Shown here one piece after another: positions 18,917 through 28,004 of a stretch of DNA of 64,000 nt. The stretch comes from Porphyrobacter sp. HT-58-2. GTDB taxonomy: Bacteria > Pseudomonadota > Alphaproteobacteria > Sphingomonadales > Sphingomonadaceae. Numbering within the stretch: position 1 is the stretch's first letter; each line of letters begins with the position of its first letter. The stretch is from the NCBI RefSeq assembly GCF_002952215.1, contig NZ_CP022600.1, positions 1,798,001 through 1,862,000 on the forward strand, given 5' to 3'. The position numbers and the translations under genes were made by a program. The notes beneath the pieces were generated by a model. It did no database searches. It was not told where the DNA came from and worked only from the letters and a program-made list of their open reading frames with translations.

Positions 18917-19809
18917 CCCGCCCGCAGTTCCTCGGCCAGCAGCAGGAAATCCGGCTCGCGCGGGGAATTCTTGCGCCAGGCCAGCACAATCTCGCGCTTG
19001 GCGGTGGGGCTGTCGACGGGACGCGCGACCACCTGCGTTCCGGCAAGGATGCCCGCCTCCAGCGCCATTTCGGGCAGCATGGTCAGGCCAAGGTCATTAT
19101 CGACCAGCTGCACCAGCGTGTGCAGGCTGGTGCCGATCATCGCTGCACTGGCGCGCAATTCCGAGCGGCTGCACGCTGCCAGCGCGTGATCGCGCAGGCA
19201 ATGCCCGTCCTCCAGCAGCAGCAGCCGGCCCTGATCGATCATGTCGGGCTTCACAGTGGCAGGCGGATCGCGCGGGTCATCCTTGGGGAAGGCGATGAAC
19301 AGGCGATCATCGGCAATGTGGGCAATCGCCGCGTCACCCGTTTCGAAGGGCAGGGCCAGCAGCACGCAATCGACCCGGCCGTGATTGAGCGATTCGAGCG
19401 CGTCCTGGCTGGTCTCCTCGCGCAGCATCAGCTTCAGTTCGGGGCGTTCACGCTTGAGCCGGGGCAGGATACGCGGCAGCAGGAAGGGGGCGATGGTGGG
19501 GATGACGCTCATGCGCAGCTCGCCCACCAGCGGCTTGCCCGCTGCCTGCACCAGATCGGCCAGTTCCTCGGCTTCGCGAAGCAGCCGGTTGGCCTTGGCC
19601 ACGACCTGTTCGCCCAACGCGGTAAAGCGCACCACCCGGCGGCTCCGTTCGACCAGCGTCACGCCGAGCAGCGATTCCAGCTCGCGGATCCCCGCTGATA
19701 GTGTCGATTGCGACACGAAGCTGGCGTCGGCGGCCTTGCCGAAATGCCCGTGCTCGTGAAGCGCCACAAGATATTGCAGCTGCTTGATGGTGGGGAGGTA
19801 AGTTGACAT
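18913..19809 (-). CDS. oxyR: Hydrogen-peroxide-sensing LysR regulator OxyR
   Basis: 298 residues: an N-terminal LysR-type helix-turn-helix (residues 7-66, FGKAADASFVSQSTLSAGI) and a C-terminal sensor domain. The peroxide-sensing pair is conserved in EDGHCLRDHALAAC, giving Cys204 and Cys213 with the same nine-residue spacing as Cys199/Cys208 of E. coli OxyR. It lies 10 bp from rnd on the same strand. No catalase or ahpC is next to it. Confidence 0.92.
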   Translation of the reverse strand: MSTYLPTIKQLQYLVALHEHGHFGKAADASFVSQSTLSAGIRELESLLGVTLVERSRRVVRFTALGEQVVAKANRLLREAEELADLVQAAGKPLVGELRMSVIPTIAPFLLPRILPRLKRERPELKLMLREETSQDALESLNHGRVDCVLLALPFETGDAAIAHIADDRLFIAFPKDDPRDPPATVKPDMIDQGRLLLLEDGHCLRDHALAACSRSELRASAAMIGTSLHTLVQLVDNDLGLTMLPEMALEAGILAGTQVVARPVDSPTAKREIVLAWRKNSPREPDFLLLAEELRAG

Positions 19810-19818
19810 GGCCCAGTG

Positions 19819-21030
19819 CTATTCCGCTGCCAGCGCGCCCGCTTCGGGTGCCTGTGGCATCACCACATCATCGATATGGGTCATCTTGAGCCGCCCCTTC
19901 TCGACCGCGAAGGCGAGCTTGCCCTCGACCAGATCGAGAGCGTCCTTGCCGAACACTTCGTAACGCCAGCCCTGCAAAACCGGCAGGTTGCGCACTCCTG
20001 CCGCGAGCGATTCCATCTCCTCGGCACGGGTCAGCAGGCGCGGGGCCACATCGATCTCGCGGGCGCGGATCTTCAGCAGCAGCTTGAGCAGGTCAGCGAC
20101 CAGCGCGCCCTCCTTGCCCAGCGGCGCGCCATGCTTGATCTTTTCGGGCATTTCATCCTTGGGCAGCGGCTCGGCCTCGGCCAGCACCTTCATCAGGCGC
20201 TTGCCGATGTCATTGTCCTTCCACGCCGGGGAAAGCCCGCGCACCTTGGCCAGATCGGCCTGTGCCTTGGGCGGGTGGCTGGCAATGTCGGCCAGCGTCT
20301 CGTCTCGCATGATGCGCCCGCGCGGGATATTCTTGTGCTGCGCCTCGCTTTCGCGCCACGCGGCGAGCGCCTTCATCCGGCCCAGCACCTGCGGGTTGCG
20401 CCCCGGCTGGCGGATGCGCTTCCATGCAAGGCCCGGATCGGTGAGGTAGTTTGACGGATCGGCAAGCTTTTCCATCTCGGCATCCAGCCACCCGCCCCGG
20501 CCGGTCTTGATCAGCTTCTTGAGGATCTTGGGGAAGATGGCCGAAAGATGCGTCACATCGCCAATGGCATATTCGATCTGCCGGTCGGTCAGTGGACGAC
20601 GGCTCCAATCGGTGAAGCGTGCGCCCTTGTCGATGGTGAGGCCGACCCATGTCTCGACCAGATTGGCATAGCCGATCTGTTCCGACTGGCTGATCGCCAT
20701 CATCGCGATCTGGGTGTCGAAGATGGGGTGGGGGGTCTTGCCCGTCAGATTGACGATGATCTCGACATCCTGCCCGCCTGCATGAAAGACCTTGAGCACG
20801 TCTTCATTGTTGCACATCAGATCGAGCAGCGGCGCAAGGTCGATCCCCGGCGCCATGGGATCAATCGCGGCGGCTTCTTCGGTATTGGCGATCTGCACCA
20901 GGCACAGTTCCGGCCAATAGGTGTTCTCGCGCATGAATTCGGTGTCGACCGCGACGAAATCGGATTTGGCGAGGCGGCCGCAGAGGTCGGAGAGGGCCTC
21001 GGTCGTGGTAATCAGCGGGTGGATTTTCAT
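19819..21030 (-). CDS. rnd: Ribonuclease D
   Basis: 403 residues from the ATG; a GTG two codons upstream is possible. The DEDD exonuclease domain shows VDTEFMRE, a mid-domain DTQIAMM, and the C-terminal YAIGDVTHL, followed by an HRDC domain. RNase D trims 3' ends of tRNA precursors. The upstream 170 bp also contains the aspS promoter on the other strand. Confidence 0.93.
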   Translation of the reverse strand: MKIHPLITTTEALSDLCGRLAKSDFVAVDTEFMRENTYWPELCLVQIANTEEAAAIDPMAPGIDLAPLLDLMCNNEDVLKVFHAGGQDVEIIVNLTGKTPHPIFDTQIAMMAISQSEQIGYANLVETWVGLTIDKGARFTDWSRRPLTDRQIEYAIGDVTHLSAIFPKILKKLIKTGRGGWLDAEMEKLADPSNYLTDPGLAWKRIRQPGRNPQVLGRMKALAAWRESEAQHKNIPRGRIMRDETLADIASHPPKAQADLAKVRGLSPAWKDNDIGKRLMKVLAEAEPLPKDEMPEKIKHGAPLGKEGALVADLLKLLLKIRAREIDVAPRLLTRAEEMESLAAGVRNLPVLQGWRYEVFGKDALDLVEGKLAFAVEKGRLKMTHIDDVVMPQAPEAGALAAE

Positions 21031-21097
21031 GGTCACTTTTCACGTTTTGCAGGCGGAGTGCCGCCCTCGGGTTCGAACCCAGTTTGCCCCACACCGC

Positions 21098-21126
21098 TTG
21101 ACAAAGTGCAAGGCTTGCCCTGTTAG
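21098..21126 (+). promoter_or_regulatory. Sigma-70-type promoter of aspS
   Basis: A perfect -35 TTGACA (21098-21103), a 17-bp spacer and TGTTAG (21121-21126) lie 82 bp before the aspS start. The spacing is optimal. It is the only good promoter in the divergent rnd-aspS gap. Confidence 0.6.
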
Positions 21127-21207
21127 CGCGCCGACGTTGGAACAAGAGTTTCCGGTAACGCGCCCGCGCGCCCTAGCGTCATAGCCGCGAACAGGACAAG
21201 AGTTTAG

Positions 21208-23004
21208 ATGCACCCCTACCGCACGCATACTTGCGCACAGCTTTCTTCCGCCAATGTGGGCGAAACCGTCCGCCTGTCGGGCTGGATCCACAGGAAGCGC
21301 GACCACGGGGGCGTGCTGTTCGTCGACCTGCGCGACCATTACGGCATCACTCAGATCGTCGCCGACAGCGACAGCCCGGCGCTGCCCGTGCTGGAATCCT
21401 TGCGCGTCGAGAGCGTCGTCACCATCGAAGGTGAGGTCAAGGCCCGCGCCGAGGGCACGATCAATGCCAACCTTGCCACCGGCCAAATCGAAGTCTTCGC
21501 GCGCGGGGTGACGGTGCAGAGCGCGGCCGAAGAGCTGCCGATGCCGGTCGCCGACGAACAGCCTTACCCCGAGGATATTCGCCTCAAGTACCGCTTCCTC
21601 GATCTGCGGCGCGAGACGCTGCACCGGAACATCATGACCCGCGTGGCGGTGATCGCCGACATGCGCGCACGGATGAATGCGGCCGGTTTCAACGAGTTCT
21701 CGACGCCTATTCTGACGGCTTCAAGCCCCGAAGGCGCGCGCGACTTCCTCGTACCGAGCCGCATCCATGCGGGCAAGTTCTACGCGCTCCCCCAGGCGCC
21801 GCAGCAGTACAAGCAGCTGCTGATGGTGGCGGGCTTCGACCGCTATTTCCAGATCGCCCCCTGCTTCCGCGACGAAGACCCGCGCGCCGACCGCCTGCCG
21901 GGCGAGTTCTACCAGCTCGATCTCGAAATGAGCTTCGTGACGCAGGAAGAAGTGTGGGAAACGATGGAGCCCGTCATTCAGGGCACCTTCGCGGCCTTTG
22001 CGGGCGACAAGCACGTTACCCCCGCGGGTGGATTCCCGCGCATCCCTTACGATGAGGCGATGCTCAAGTATGGCTCCGACAAGCCCGATCTCCGCAACCC
22101 GTTGATCATCTCGGATGTGTCCTCGCACTTCACGCAGTCGGGCTTCGGCCTGTTCGAGAAGATCGTCGGTGGCGGCGGCGTGGTCCGCGTCATCCCGGCG
22201 CCTGCAACCCACGAGAAGAGCCGCAAGTTCTTCGACGACATGAACGACTGGGCGCGCAAGGAAGGCTACGCGGGCCTTGGCTATGTCACCCGCAAGGGCG
22301 GCGAATTCGGCGGGCCGATTGCCAAGAACCACGGCCCCGAGCGGATGGCCGAACTCTATGCCGAGCTTGGGCTGGGCGAGAATGACGGGTTGTTCTTCGC
22401 CGCGGGCAAGGAAGCCGATGCGGCCAAGCTCGCCGGTGCTGCGCGCATTCGCGTGGGCGAGGAATTGGGCCTCGTCGACGAGAGCCGGTTCGAACTGTGC
22501 TGGATCGTCGATTTCCCGTTCTACGAATGGGACGATGACGCGAAAAAGGTCGATTTTTCCCACAACCCCTTCTCGATGCCGCAGGGCGGGATCGACGCGC
22601 TGCAGGGGCAGGACCCGCTCAACATCAAGGCGTTCCAGTATGATCTGGTCTGCAACGGCTATGAAATCGCCTCCGGCTCGATCCGCAATCACAAGCCGGA
22701 AACCATGGTCAAGGCGTTCGAGATCGTCGGCCTTTCCAAGGCGGATGTCGAGGAACGCTTTGGCGGGATGTACCGCGCCTTTCAATACGGCGCGCCGCCG
22801 CACGGGGGCATGGCCGCAGGTGTCGACCGCATCGTGATGCTGCTGTGCGGGGCGAAGAACCTGCGTGAAATCTCGCTGTTCCCGATGAACCAGCGCGCGG
22901 AAGACCTGCTGATGGGCGCGCCGAGCCCGGCCGAACCGCGCTCCTTGCGTGAATTGCACCTGCGCGTGGTCGAACCGCCGAAGAACACCGGCGGCGCGGC
23001 CTGA
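21208..23004 (+). CDS. aspS: Aspartyl-tRNA synthetase
   Basis: 598 residues, the length of bacterial-type AspRS. The N-terminal OB-fold anticodon-binding domain ([20 protein letters not shown]) is followed by class II catalytic motifs including [19 protein letters not shown] and [13 protein letters not shown], with the bacterial GAD insertion between them. In alphaproteobacteria lacking asparagine synthetase the enzyme is often non-discriminating; that cannot be judged here. Confidence 0.97.
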   Translation: MHPYRTHTCAQLSSANVGETVRLSGWIHRKRDHGGVLFVDLRDHYGITQIVADSDSPALPVLESLRVESVVTIEGEVKARAEGTINANLATGQIEVFARGVTVQSAAEELPMPVADEQPYPEDIRLKYRFLDLRRETLHRNIMTRVAVIADMRARMNAAGFNEFSTPILTASSPEGARDFLVPSRIHAGKFYALPQAPQQYKQLLMVAGFDRYFQIAPCFRDEDPRADRLPGEFYQLDLEMSFVTQEEVWETMEPVIQGTFAAFAGDKHVTPAGGFPRIPYDEAMLKYGSDKPDLRNPLIISDVSSHFTQSGFGLFEKIVGGGGVVRVIPAPATHEKSRKFFDDMNDWARKEGYAGLGYVTRKGGEFGGPIAKNHGPERMAELYAELGLGENDGLFFAAGKEADAAKLAGAARIRVGEELGLVDESRFELCWIVDFPFYEWDDDAKKVDFSHNPFSMPQGGIDALQGQDPLNIKAFQYDLVCNGYEIASGSIRNHKPETMVKAFEIVGLSKADVEERFGGMYRAFQYGAPPHGGMAAGVDRIVMLLCGAKNLREISLFPMNQRAEDLLMGAPSPAEPRSLRELHLRVVEPPKNTGGAA

Positions 23005-23133
23005 CCTAATCTCGTCGGGCGTGCGGGGCGCTTTGCCGCTGTGGGCAGCGCTCCTCATGCCCACTTGCGCTTGTCCGCGCCCTTCATTAGGGCGGGGACG
23101 AGATTTACTAACCCCAGTTCAAGAGGGAATATC

Positions 23134-23370
23134 ATGAGCGATACTGCCGATCGGGTGGCCAAGATTGTCGTCGAACATCTGGGTGTGGAAGCCGACAAGG
23201 TGACCCAGGATGCCAGCTTCATTGACGATCTGGGCGCTGACAGCCTTGACATCGTCGAGCTGGTGATGGCTTTCGAAGAGGAATTCGGCGTCGAAATCCC
23301 CGACGATGCGGCCGAGAAGATCACCACCGTTGGTGACGCGACCAAGTACATCGAAGAACACAAGGGCTGA
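23134..23370 (+). CDS. acpP: Acyl carrier protein
   Basis: 78 residues starting at [10 protein letters not shown] after the ribosome site AAGAGGGA; the longer upstream frame is rejected. The phosphopantetheine attachment motif [19 protein letters not shown] is intact with Ser37. It precedes fabF, the usual fatty-acid synthesis pair, separated by a 139-bp gap holding a palindromic repeat. Confidence 0.97.
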   Translation: MSDTADRVAKIVVEHLGVEADKVTQDASFIDDLGADSLDIVELVMAFEEEFGVEIPDDAAEKITTVGDATKYIEEHKG

Positions 23371-23387
23371 TCAAGGCCTAAACTCCC

Positions 23388-23486
23388 GTTCGCCCTGAGC
23401 TTGTCTAAGGGCCGTCCTTGCTTCCTTGGCATGGTGACGGAAGAAAAACGGGGCTTCGACAGGCTCAGCCCGATCGGGTTCGAGCC
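23388..23486. repeat. Sphingomonad REP-like palindromic element
   Basis: The left arm CGCCCTGAGCTTGTC near 23392 and the right arm GCTTCGACAGGCTCAGCCCG near 23454-23473 form an imperfect inverted repeat of about 30 bp per arm around a 40-bp centre. Intergenic palindromes containing CTGAGCTTGTC are widespread in Sphingomonadales. It could attenuate transcription between acpP and fabF. Confidence 0.65.
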
Positions 23487-23509
23487 TGTCTTGCGTTTTG
23501 GAGAACATT

Positions 23510-24769
23510 ATGCGCCGTGTGGTTGTTACCGGGCTTGGTCTTGTCACCCCGCTGGGCGGCGATGTGGAGACCTCGTGGGCAAACCTCATCGCCGGGGAAA
23601 GCGGAGCGGGGCAGATTACCCGTTTCGACGCCTCGAACCAGAAATGCACCATCGCCTGCGAAGTGAAGGGCAAGGATCATCCCTGGGGCTTTGATCCTGA
23701 CAAGCGTGTGGATCACAAGGTGCAGCGCCAGGTCGATCCCTTCATCGTCTATGGCATTGATGCCGCCGGACAGGCGCTGGAAGATGCCGGCCTCACCGAC
23801 ATGACCGATGCCGAGAAGGAGCGCACCGGCTGTTCCATCGGCTCCGGCATCGGCGGGCTGCCGGGGATCGAGATCGAGAGCGTCAACCTCCATGAACGCG
23901 GCCCTGGCCGGGTCTCTCCCCACTTCGTTCACGGGCGCCTGATCAACCTCATCACCGGGCAGGTGCAGATCAAATACGGCTTCATGGGGCCGAACCATGC
24001 GGTGGTCACCGCGTGCTCCACCGGCGCGCACTCGATTGGCGATGCCGCGAGGATGATCATGATGGACGATGCCGACATCATGCTGGCGGGCGGGGCGGAA
24101 AGCACCATCAACCCGCTCGGCATTGCCGGCTTTGCGCAGGCGCGCGCGCTCAACATGAGCATGAATGACCGCCCGACCGAGGCGAGCCGTCCCTATGATC
24201 GCAACCGCGATGGCTTCGTCATGGGCGAGGGCGCGGGCGTGGTCGTGCTTGAGGAATATGAACGCGCCAAGGCGCGCGGCGCGAAAATCTACGCCGAAGT
24301 CACCGGCTACGGGTTGTCGGGCGATGCCTATCACGTCACCGCCCCGCACCCCGAAGGTCGCGGCGCGGAACTGGCGATGCGCATGGCCTTGAGGAAGGCC
24401 GGTCTCGGGCCGGGCGATATCGACTACATCAACGCCCACGGCACCTCGACCATGGCCGACACCATCGAACTCGCCGCGATCAAGCGGGTGCTGGGCGATG
24501 ATCTGGGCGGCGCGTCGATGTCGTCCACCAAGTCCGCCATCGGCCACCTTCTCGGCGGCGCGGGCGCGGTTGAGGCGATCTTCTGCATTCTCGCGATGCG
24601 CGACCAGATCGTGCCGCCGACGCTGAACCTGCAGGATCCCGATGACGGTACCGAAGGTATCGACCTGGTGCCGCTCAAGGCGCGCAAGCGCGAAGTGCGT
24701 GCGGTACTGAACAACTCCTTCGGCTTTGGCGGCACCAACGCCTCGCTGATCATGCAGAAGGTCGACTGA
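23510..24769 (+). CDS. fabF: Beta-ketoacyl-ACP synthase II
   Basis: 419 residues from the ATG with a GGAG site seven bases upstream; an in-frame TTG four codons earlier is less likely. The Cys-His-His triad is present in ACSTGAHS (Cys169), NAHGTST and IGHLLGGAGA, and the C-terminal NNSFGFGGTNA is typical. It elongates acyl-ACP, including palmitoleoyl to vaccenoyl. mltG follows four bases later. Confidence 0.97.
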   Translation: MRRVVVTGLGLVTPLGGDVETSWANLIAGESGAGQITRFDASNQKCTIACEVKGKDHPWGFDPDKRVDHKVQRQVDPFIVYGIDAAGQALEDAGLTDMTDAEKERTGCSIGSGIGGLPGIEIESVNLHERGPGRVSPHFVHGRLINLITGQVQIKYGFMGPNHAVVTACSTGAHSIGDAARMIMMDDADIMLAGGAESTINPLGIAGFAQARALNMSMNDRPTEASRPYDRNRDGFVMGEGAGVVVLEEYERAKARGAKIYAEVTGYGLSGDAYHVTAPHPEGRGAELAMRMALRKAGLGPGDIDYINAHGTSTMADTIELAAIKRVLGDDLGGASMSSTKSAIGHLLGGAGAVEAIFCILAMRDQIVPPTLNLQDPDDGTEGIDLVPLKARKREVRAVLNNSFGFGGTNASLIMQKVD

Positions 24770-24773
24770 TACC

Positions 24774-25739
24774 GTGAACCGCGCGCGGCTCGCCGTGCTG
24801 GGTCTTGTCGCGCTGGCGCTGGCCGGACTGGTCTTCGTGTGGAGCCTGCTCGGTTCGGCCACGATTGCCAAGGACACCAGCTTCACGATTCCCGCCGGGG
24901 CTTCGGTCAGCGCGGTCGCGGACAAGCTTGAGGCCGAGGGGCTGATTTCCTCGGCTTCCGGCTTCGTTTTGCAGGCGCGCATCTTCGGCTCGGACGCGCC
25001 GATTCAGGCGGGCGAGTTCCTGCTCACCCCCGACATGAGCCAGGGCGACATCCTTGCCGCCTTCCAATCGGGCGACGTCATCCGGCGGTTCGTGACCATC
25101 CCCGAAGGCATGCCCTCGATCCTGGTGTGGGAACGCCTGATGGCCGAGGACCTGCTGACCGGCGAGGTCGATGTGCCGCCTGAAGGTTCGATTCTGCCGG
25201 ACACCTATGATTTCGAACGCGGACAGAGCCGCAAGGCGCTGGTCGAGCGGATGCAAGCGGCAATGGACAAGGCGCTGGCCGAGGAATGGGCCAACCGTAG
25301 CCCCCGTATCGCTGTCGATACCATGCGCGATGCGCTCATCCTCGCCTCGATCGTCGAGAAGGAGACCGGCAAGCCTGAAGAACGCCGGATGGTGGCCGGG
25401 CTCTATTCCAACCGCGTGCGCACGGGGATGATGTTGCAGGCTGATCCTACCATCATCTACCCGATCACCAAGGGTAAACCGCTGGGACGCCGGATCCGCC
25501 AGTCGGAGATCGCGGCGGTCAACGGCTACAATACCTATACCCGCGTTGGCCTGCCCGAAGGCCCGATCACCAATCCGGGCCGCGCGAGCATTGCTGCGGT
25601 GATGAACCCTGAAACCACCAATGCGCTGTTCATGGTAGCCGATGGCACCGGAGGCCACTGGTTCGCCGACACCCTTGCCGAACATAACGCCAATGTTGCC
25701 AAGTGGTATGCGATCCGCCGTGAACGGGGGGAAATGTAG
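24774..25739 (+). CDS. mltG: Endolytic murein transglycosylase MltG
   Basis: 321 residues from a GTG start. An N-terminal transmembrane helix (5-25) is followed by a LysM-like region and the YceG catalytic domain with the conserved Glu in LASIVEKETGKPEERRMVAGLY and the downstream LPEGPITNPG motif. MltG cleaves nascent glycan strands and so limits their length. Adjacent fabF and mltG are common in proteobacteria. Confidence 0.95.
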   Translation: MNRARLAVLGLVALALAGLVFVWSLLGSATIAKDTSFTIPAGASVSAVADKLEAEGLISSASGFVLQARIFGSDAPIQAGEFLLTPDMSQGDILAAFQSGDVIRRFVTIPEGMPSILVWERLMAEDLLTGEVDVPPEGSILPDTYDFERGQSRKALVERMQAAMDKALAEEWANRSPRIAVDTMRDALILASIVEKETGKPEERRMVAGLYSNRVRTGMMLQADPTIIYPITKGKPLGRRIRQSEIAAVNGYNTYTRVGLPEGPITNPGRASIAAVMNPETTNALFMVADGTGGHWFADTLAEHNANVAKWYAIRRERGEM

Positions 25740-25745
25740 GGGCGC

Positions 25746-26276
25746 GTGCCGCAGCCCTTCATCCTCACCGCTTTCCTGCCATCCGACGTGCAGGGATGGG
25801 CTGAAGGCCTTCGCCGTGCGCATTATCCGCCCGAGAAGAACCACCTCCATGCCCACGTCACGCTGTTCCATTCCTTTGCACCGTCGTTGCTGGAAGAGCT
25901 GCGCGATTTTCTGCCGAGGGTCGTGGCCGAATTTGCCGCGCCGCAAGGCGTGGTGAAGGGCGTTATGGATCTGGGGAAGGGGACGGCCATTGCCTTGGAC
26001 GCCCCGCAGCTTCTCGTGCTGCGCGCGATCATCGCCGAGCATTTTCACGGCAGTCTCACCGCGCAGGATCTCCACGAGCCGCGCCCGCACATCACCATCC
26101 AGAACAAGGTTACCAAGGAGGAGGCGCGGGCGCTTCAGGCGCGTCTCGGTCCGGCGCTTGCGCCGTGGATCGCCAAGGGGCCTTTCGCCTTTCCGGCGCT
26201 GGAGCTGTGGCAGTATCGCGGCGGGCCTTGGGAGCAGGTCAAGACCTGCGCCTTCAGAGGCCGCGAGCGGCTCTGA
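25746..26276 (+). CDS. 2'-5' RNA ligase-like 2H phosphoesterase
   Basis: 176 residues from a GTG start six bases after mltG. Two HxT motifs define the 2H fold: HVTLF near residue 37 (within HLHAHVTLFHSF) and HITIQ near residue 115 (within PRPHITIQNKV). Family members hydrolyse or form 2'-5' or cyclic phosphate bonds in RNA or nucleotides; the physiological substrate is unknown. It is the last chromosomal gene before the integration site. Confidence 0.85.
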   Translation: MPQPFILTAFLPSDVQGWAEGLRRAHYPPEKNHLHAHVTLFHSFAPSLLEELRDFLPRVVAEFAAPQGVVKGVMDLGKGTAIALDAPQLLVLRAIIAEHFHGSLTAQDLHEPRPHITIQNKVTKEEARALQARLGPALAPWIAKGPFAFPALELWQYRGGPWEQVKTCAFRGRERL

Positions 26277-26390
26277 TCCGGTCGGAGCAAAGGGCTTGAC
26301 CGGGCGGCTGACGCGCCCTAAGTGCGCGCCTCGCCCGGGCCGACACCCGGAGCCGAATCCGGCCGAGACAGACCGCCGGATGCCCCTTGG

Positions 26391-26467
26391 GGCGGAGTAG
26401 CTCAGCCGGTTAGAGCAGCGGAATCATAATCCGCGTGTCGGGGGTTCGAGTCCCTCCTCCGCTACCA
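26391..26467 (+). tRNA. tRNA-Met (CAT), elongator type; integration target
   Basis: 77 nt with an encoded CCA end. The acceptor arm GGCGGAG pairs with CTCCGCT (first pair G-U), the anticodon stem GCGGA/TCCGC encloses the loop ATCATAA with anticodon CAT, and the T arm is GGGGGTTCGAGTCCCTC. G-U at the first pair and the overall sequence fit elongator tRNA-Met rather than the initiator; tRNA-Ile2 also has CAT but a different body. An integrase follows, so its 3' part is the probable attachment site. Confidence 0.93.
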
Positions 26468-26477
26468 ATGGCACTTC

Positions 26478-26506
26478 CGAAAGCTTCCGAATGCTTTCGC
26501 ATTTTT
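26478..26506 (+). terminator. Rho-independent terminator after tRNA-Met
   Basis: CGAAAGC (26478-26484) and GCTTTCG (26493-26499) form a 7-bp hairpin with an eight-base loop, followed by CATTTTT. It begins 11 bases after the tRNA CCA end. Confidence 0.6.
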
Positions 26507-26592
26507 CCAAAAAAATCTCAATAAAGCAGAGGTTTGCGGGCGATTTTCGTCCGCATGCGTCCATGGCCTTCCATATGTAGCCAGATTTGGCG

Positions 26593-26616
26593 TGGGGGTA
26601 TTTTGGGGGTATTTTG
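26593..26616 (+). repeat. Tandem 11-bp repeat upstream of integrase
   Basis: GGGGGTATTTT occurs twice in tandem with an 11-bp period (close to one helical turn), about 30-50 bp before the integrase start. Such spaced repeats next to integrase genes are candidates for arm-type binding sites of the recombinase or an excisionase. Confidence 0.4.
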
Positions 26617-26644
26617 CGGATTATTGGAAAGGAGCGATACCCCC

Positions 26645-27898
26645 ATGCCTCTCACAGAGAACCAAGCGAAGAACGCCAAGCCGCTTGAGCGCGCTTACAA
26701 GCTAGCCGACAGCGAAGGCCTGTTTTTGCTCGTTCAGCCGAACGGCACGAAACTTTGGCGGATGAAATACCGCTTTGCAGGCAAGGAGAAGCTAATGTCG
26801 TTCGGAGCCTACCCGGCACTGGGTATCGCAGCTGCCAGGGAAAAGCGCCGGGCGGCCAAAGCCGTCCTTGCGGAAGGAAGGGACCCGATGCTGGCCAAGG
26901 GGCAGGTCATGTCGGAGGGCGGGGACACCTTCTTCGCCGTCGCGACCCGTTGGCATGAGAACCGAAAGTCTTCACTGGATCCGGCGCATGCCGATCGTGT
27001 CTGGTCGCGGATGGAGCGTGATGTGTTCCCCCACATTGGTCAACGACCGATCCATCAGATCACCGCACCAGAGGTTCTCGAGATGATCCGCCGGATAGAG
27101 GCTCGCGGCGCGCTCGATATCAGTCGACGCGCTAAGCAGGGCGTGGGTCAGGTCTTTCAGTTTGCCATCGCTTGCGGGTTGGCCTCCAGCGATCCGACAG
27201 CCAATCTTCGCGGTGCCCTGAAGCCACGGCCAAGGGTGAAGCACATGAACCGCTTGCCACTGGTTGAGTTGCCAGCGTTTATCGAGAAAGTGCGAGGCTA
27301 TCAGGAGGAAGGTGACCGGCGCTCGGCAATCACCAGGGATGCGGTTCTGTTCGCCTTGCTGACCTGGGTCCGGACCAAGGAGCTTCGCCTCGCTGTCAAA
27401 TCCGAGTTCGAGGATCTCCGGGGCAAGAACCCGCTCTGGCGCATCCCGGCCGAGCGGATGAAGATGGGGCGCGAGCACCTTGTCCCTCTTTCCGCTCAGG
27501 CAGCGCAGATTGCCAGCACGATGATATCGCGCGCCACGGGGCAATATCTATTTCCTGGCGTCAACGCAGACAAGCCGCTGTCCGAAAACACCATGATCTA
27601 CGCGCTGTACCGGCTTGGCTATCATAGCCGCCAAACGATCCATGGTTTCCGGGGGCTCGCCAGCACGTGGGCTAACGAGCAACTGGTTGAGTTTGGGAAG
27701 CCTGCTATCTGGATCCGGAAGTACCATGAGGATTGGGTCGAGATGCAACTTGCCCATTCCGAAAAGAACGACGTCCGGGGTGCTTACAACGCTGCCGAGT
27801 ATCTCGTCCCCCGACGACGCATGATGCAGGACTGGGCGGACTTCCTTGATGAGAGCAAGCTGGTCCAGCCCAAAGGAAGAGGGAAGCGTTCCACCTAA
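26645..27898 (+). CDS. P4-type tyrosine recombinase/integrase
   Basis: 417 residues starting at MPLTENQAKNAKPLERAYKL after AAGGAG; an upstream in-frame extension is rejected. The N-terminal DUF4102 DNA-binding domain (residues 1-90) and central SAM-like domain are followed by the catalytic domain with Arg in LTWVRTKELRLA, the box HGFRGLAST (HxxR) and the nucleophile region AHSEKNDVRGAYN. These enzymes integrate genomic islands at tRNA 3' ends, matching the tRNA-Met directly upstream. The sequence appears complete. Confidence 0.95.
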   Translation: MPLTENQAKNAKPLERAYKLADSEGLFLLVQPNGTKLWRMKYRFAGKEKLMSFGAYPALGIAAAREKRRAAKAVLAEGRDPMLAKGQVMSEGGDTFFAVATRWHENRKSSLDPAHADRVWSRMERDVFPHIGQRPIHQITAPEVLEMIRRIEARGALDISRRAKQGVGQVFQFAIACGLASSDPTANLRGALKPRPRVKHMNRLPLVELPAFIEKVRGYQEEGDRRSAITRDAVLFALLTWVRTKELRLAVKSEFEDLRGKNPLWRIPAERMKMGREHLVPLSAQAAQIASTMISRATGQYLFPGVNADKPLSENTMIYALYRLGYHSRQTIHGFRGLASTWANEQLVEFGKPAIWIRKYHEDWVEMQLAHSEKNDVRGAYNAAEYLVPRRRMMQDWADFLDESKLVQPKGRGKRST

Positions 27899-28004
27899 TC
27901 TGCTGTCATCAGCCTTGTTTTACGGGGTTCTGAGGGTGATCGTGTCCCACGGCGTGGTGTAGCTTATCTGGGCTACCGCCGATTTCGGCATCGGTTTGAG
28001 CCGG

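Noticed and set aside
21066..21096. tRNA T-arm-like GGGTTCGAACCC
   Set aside because: No acceptor, D or anticodon arm can be drawn around it; treated as a chance palindrome in the rnd-aspS gap.
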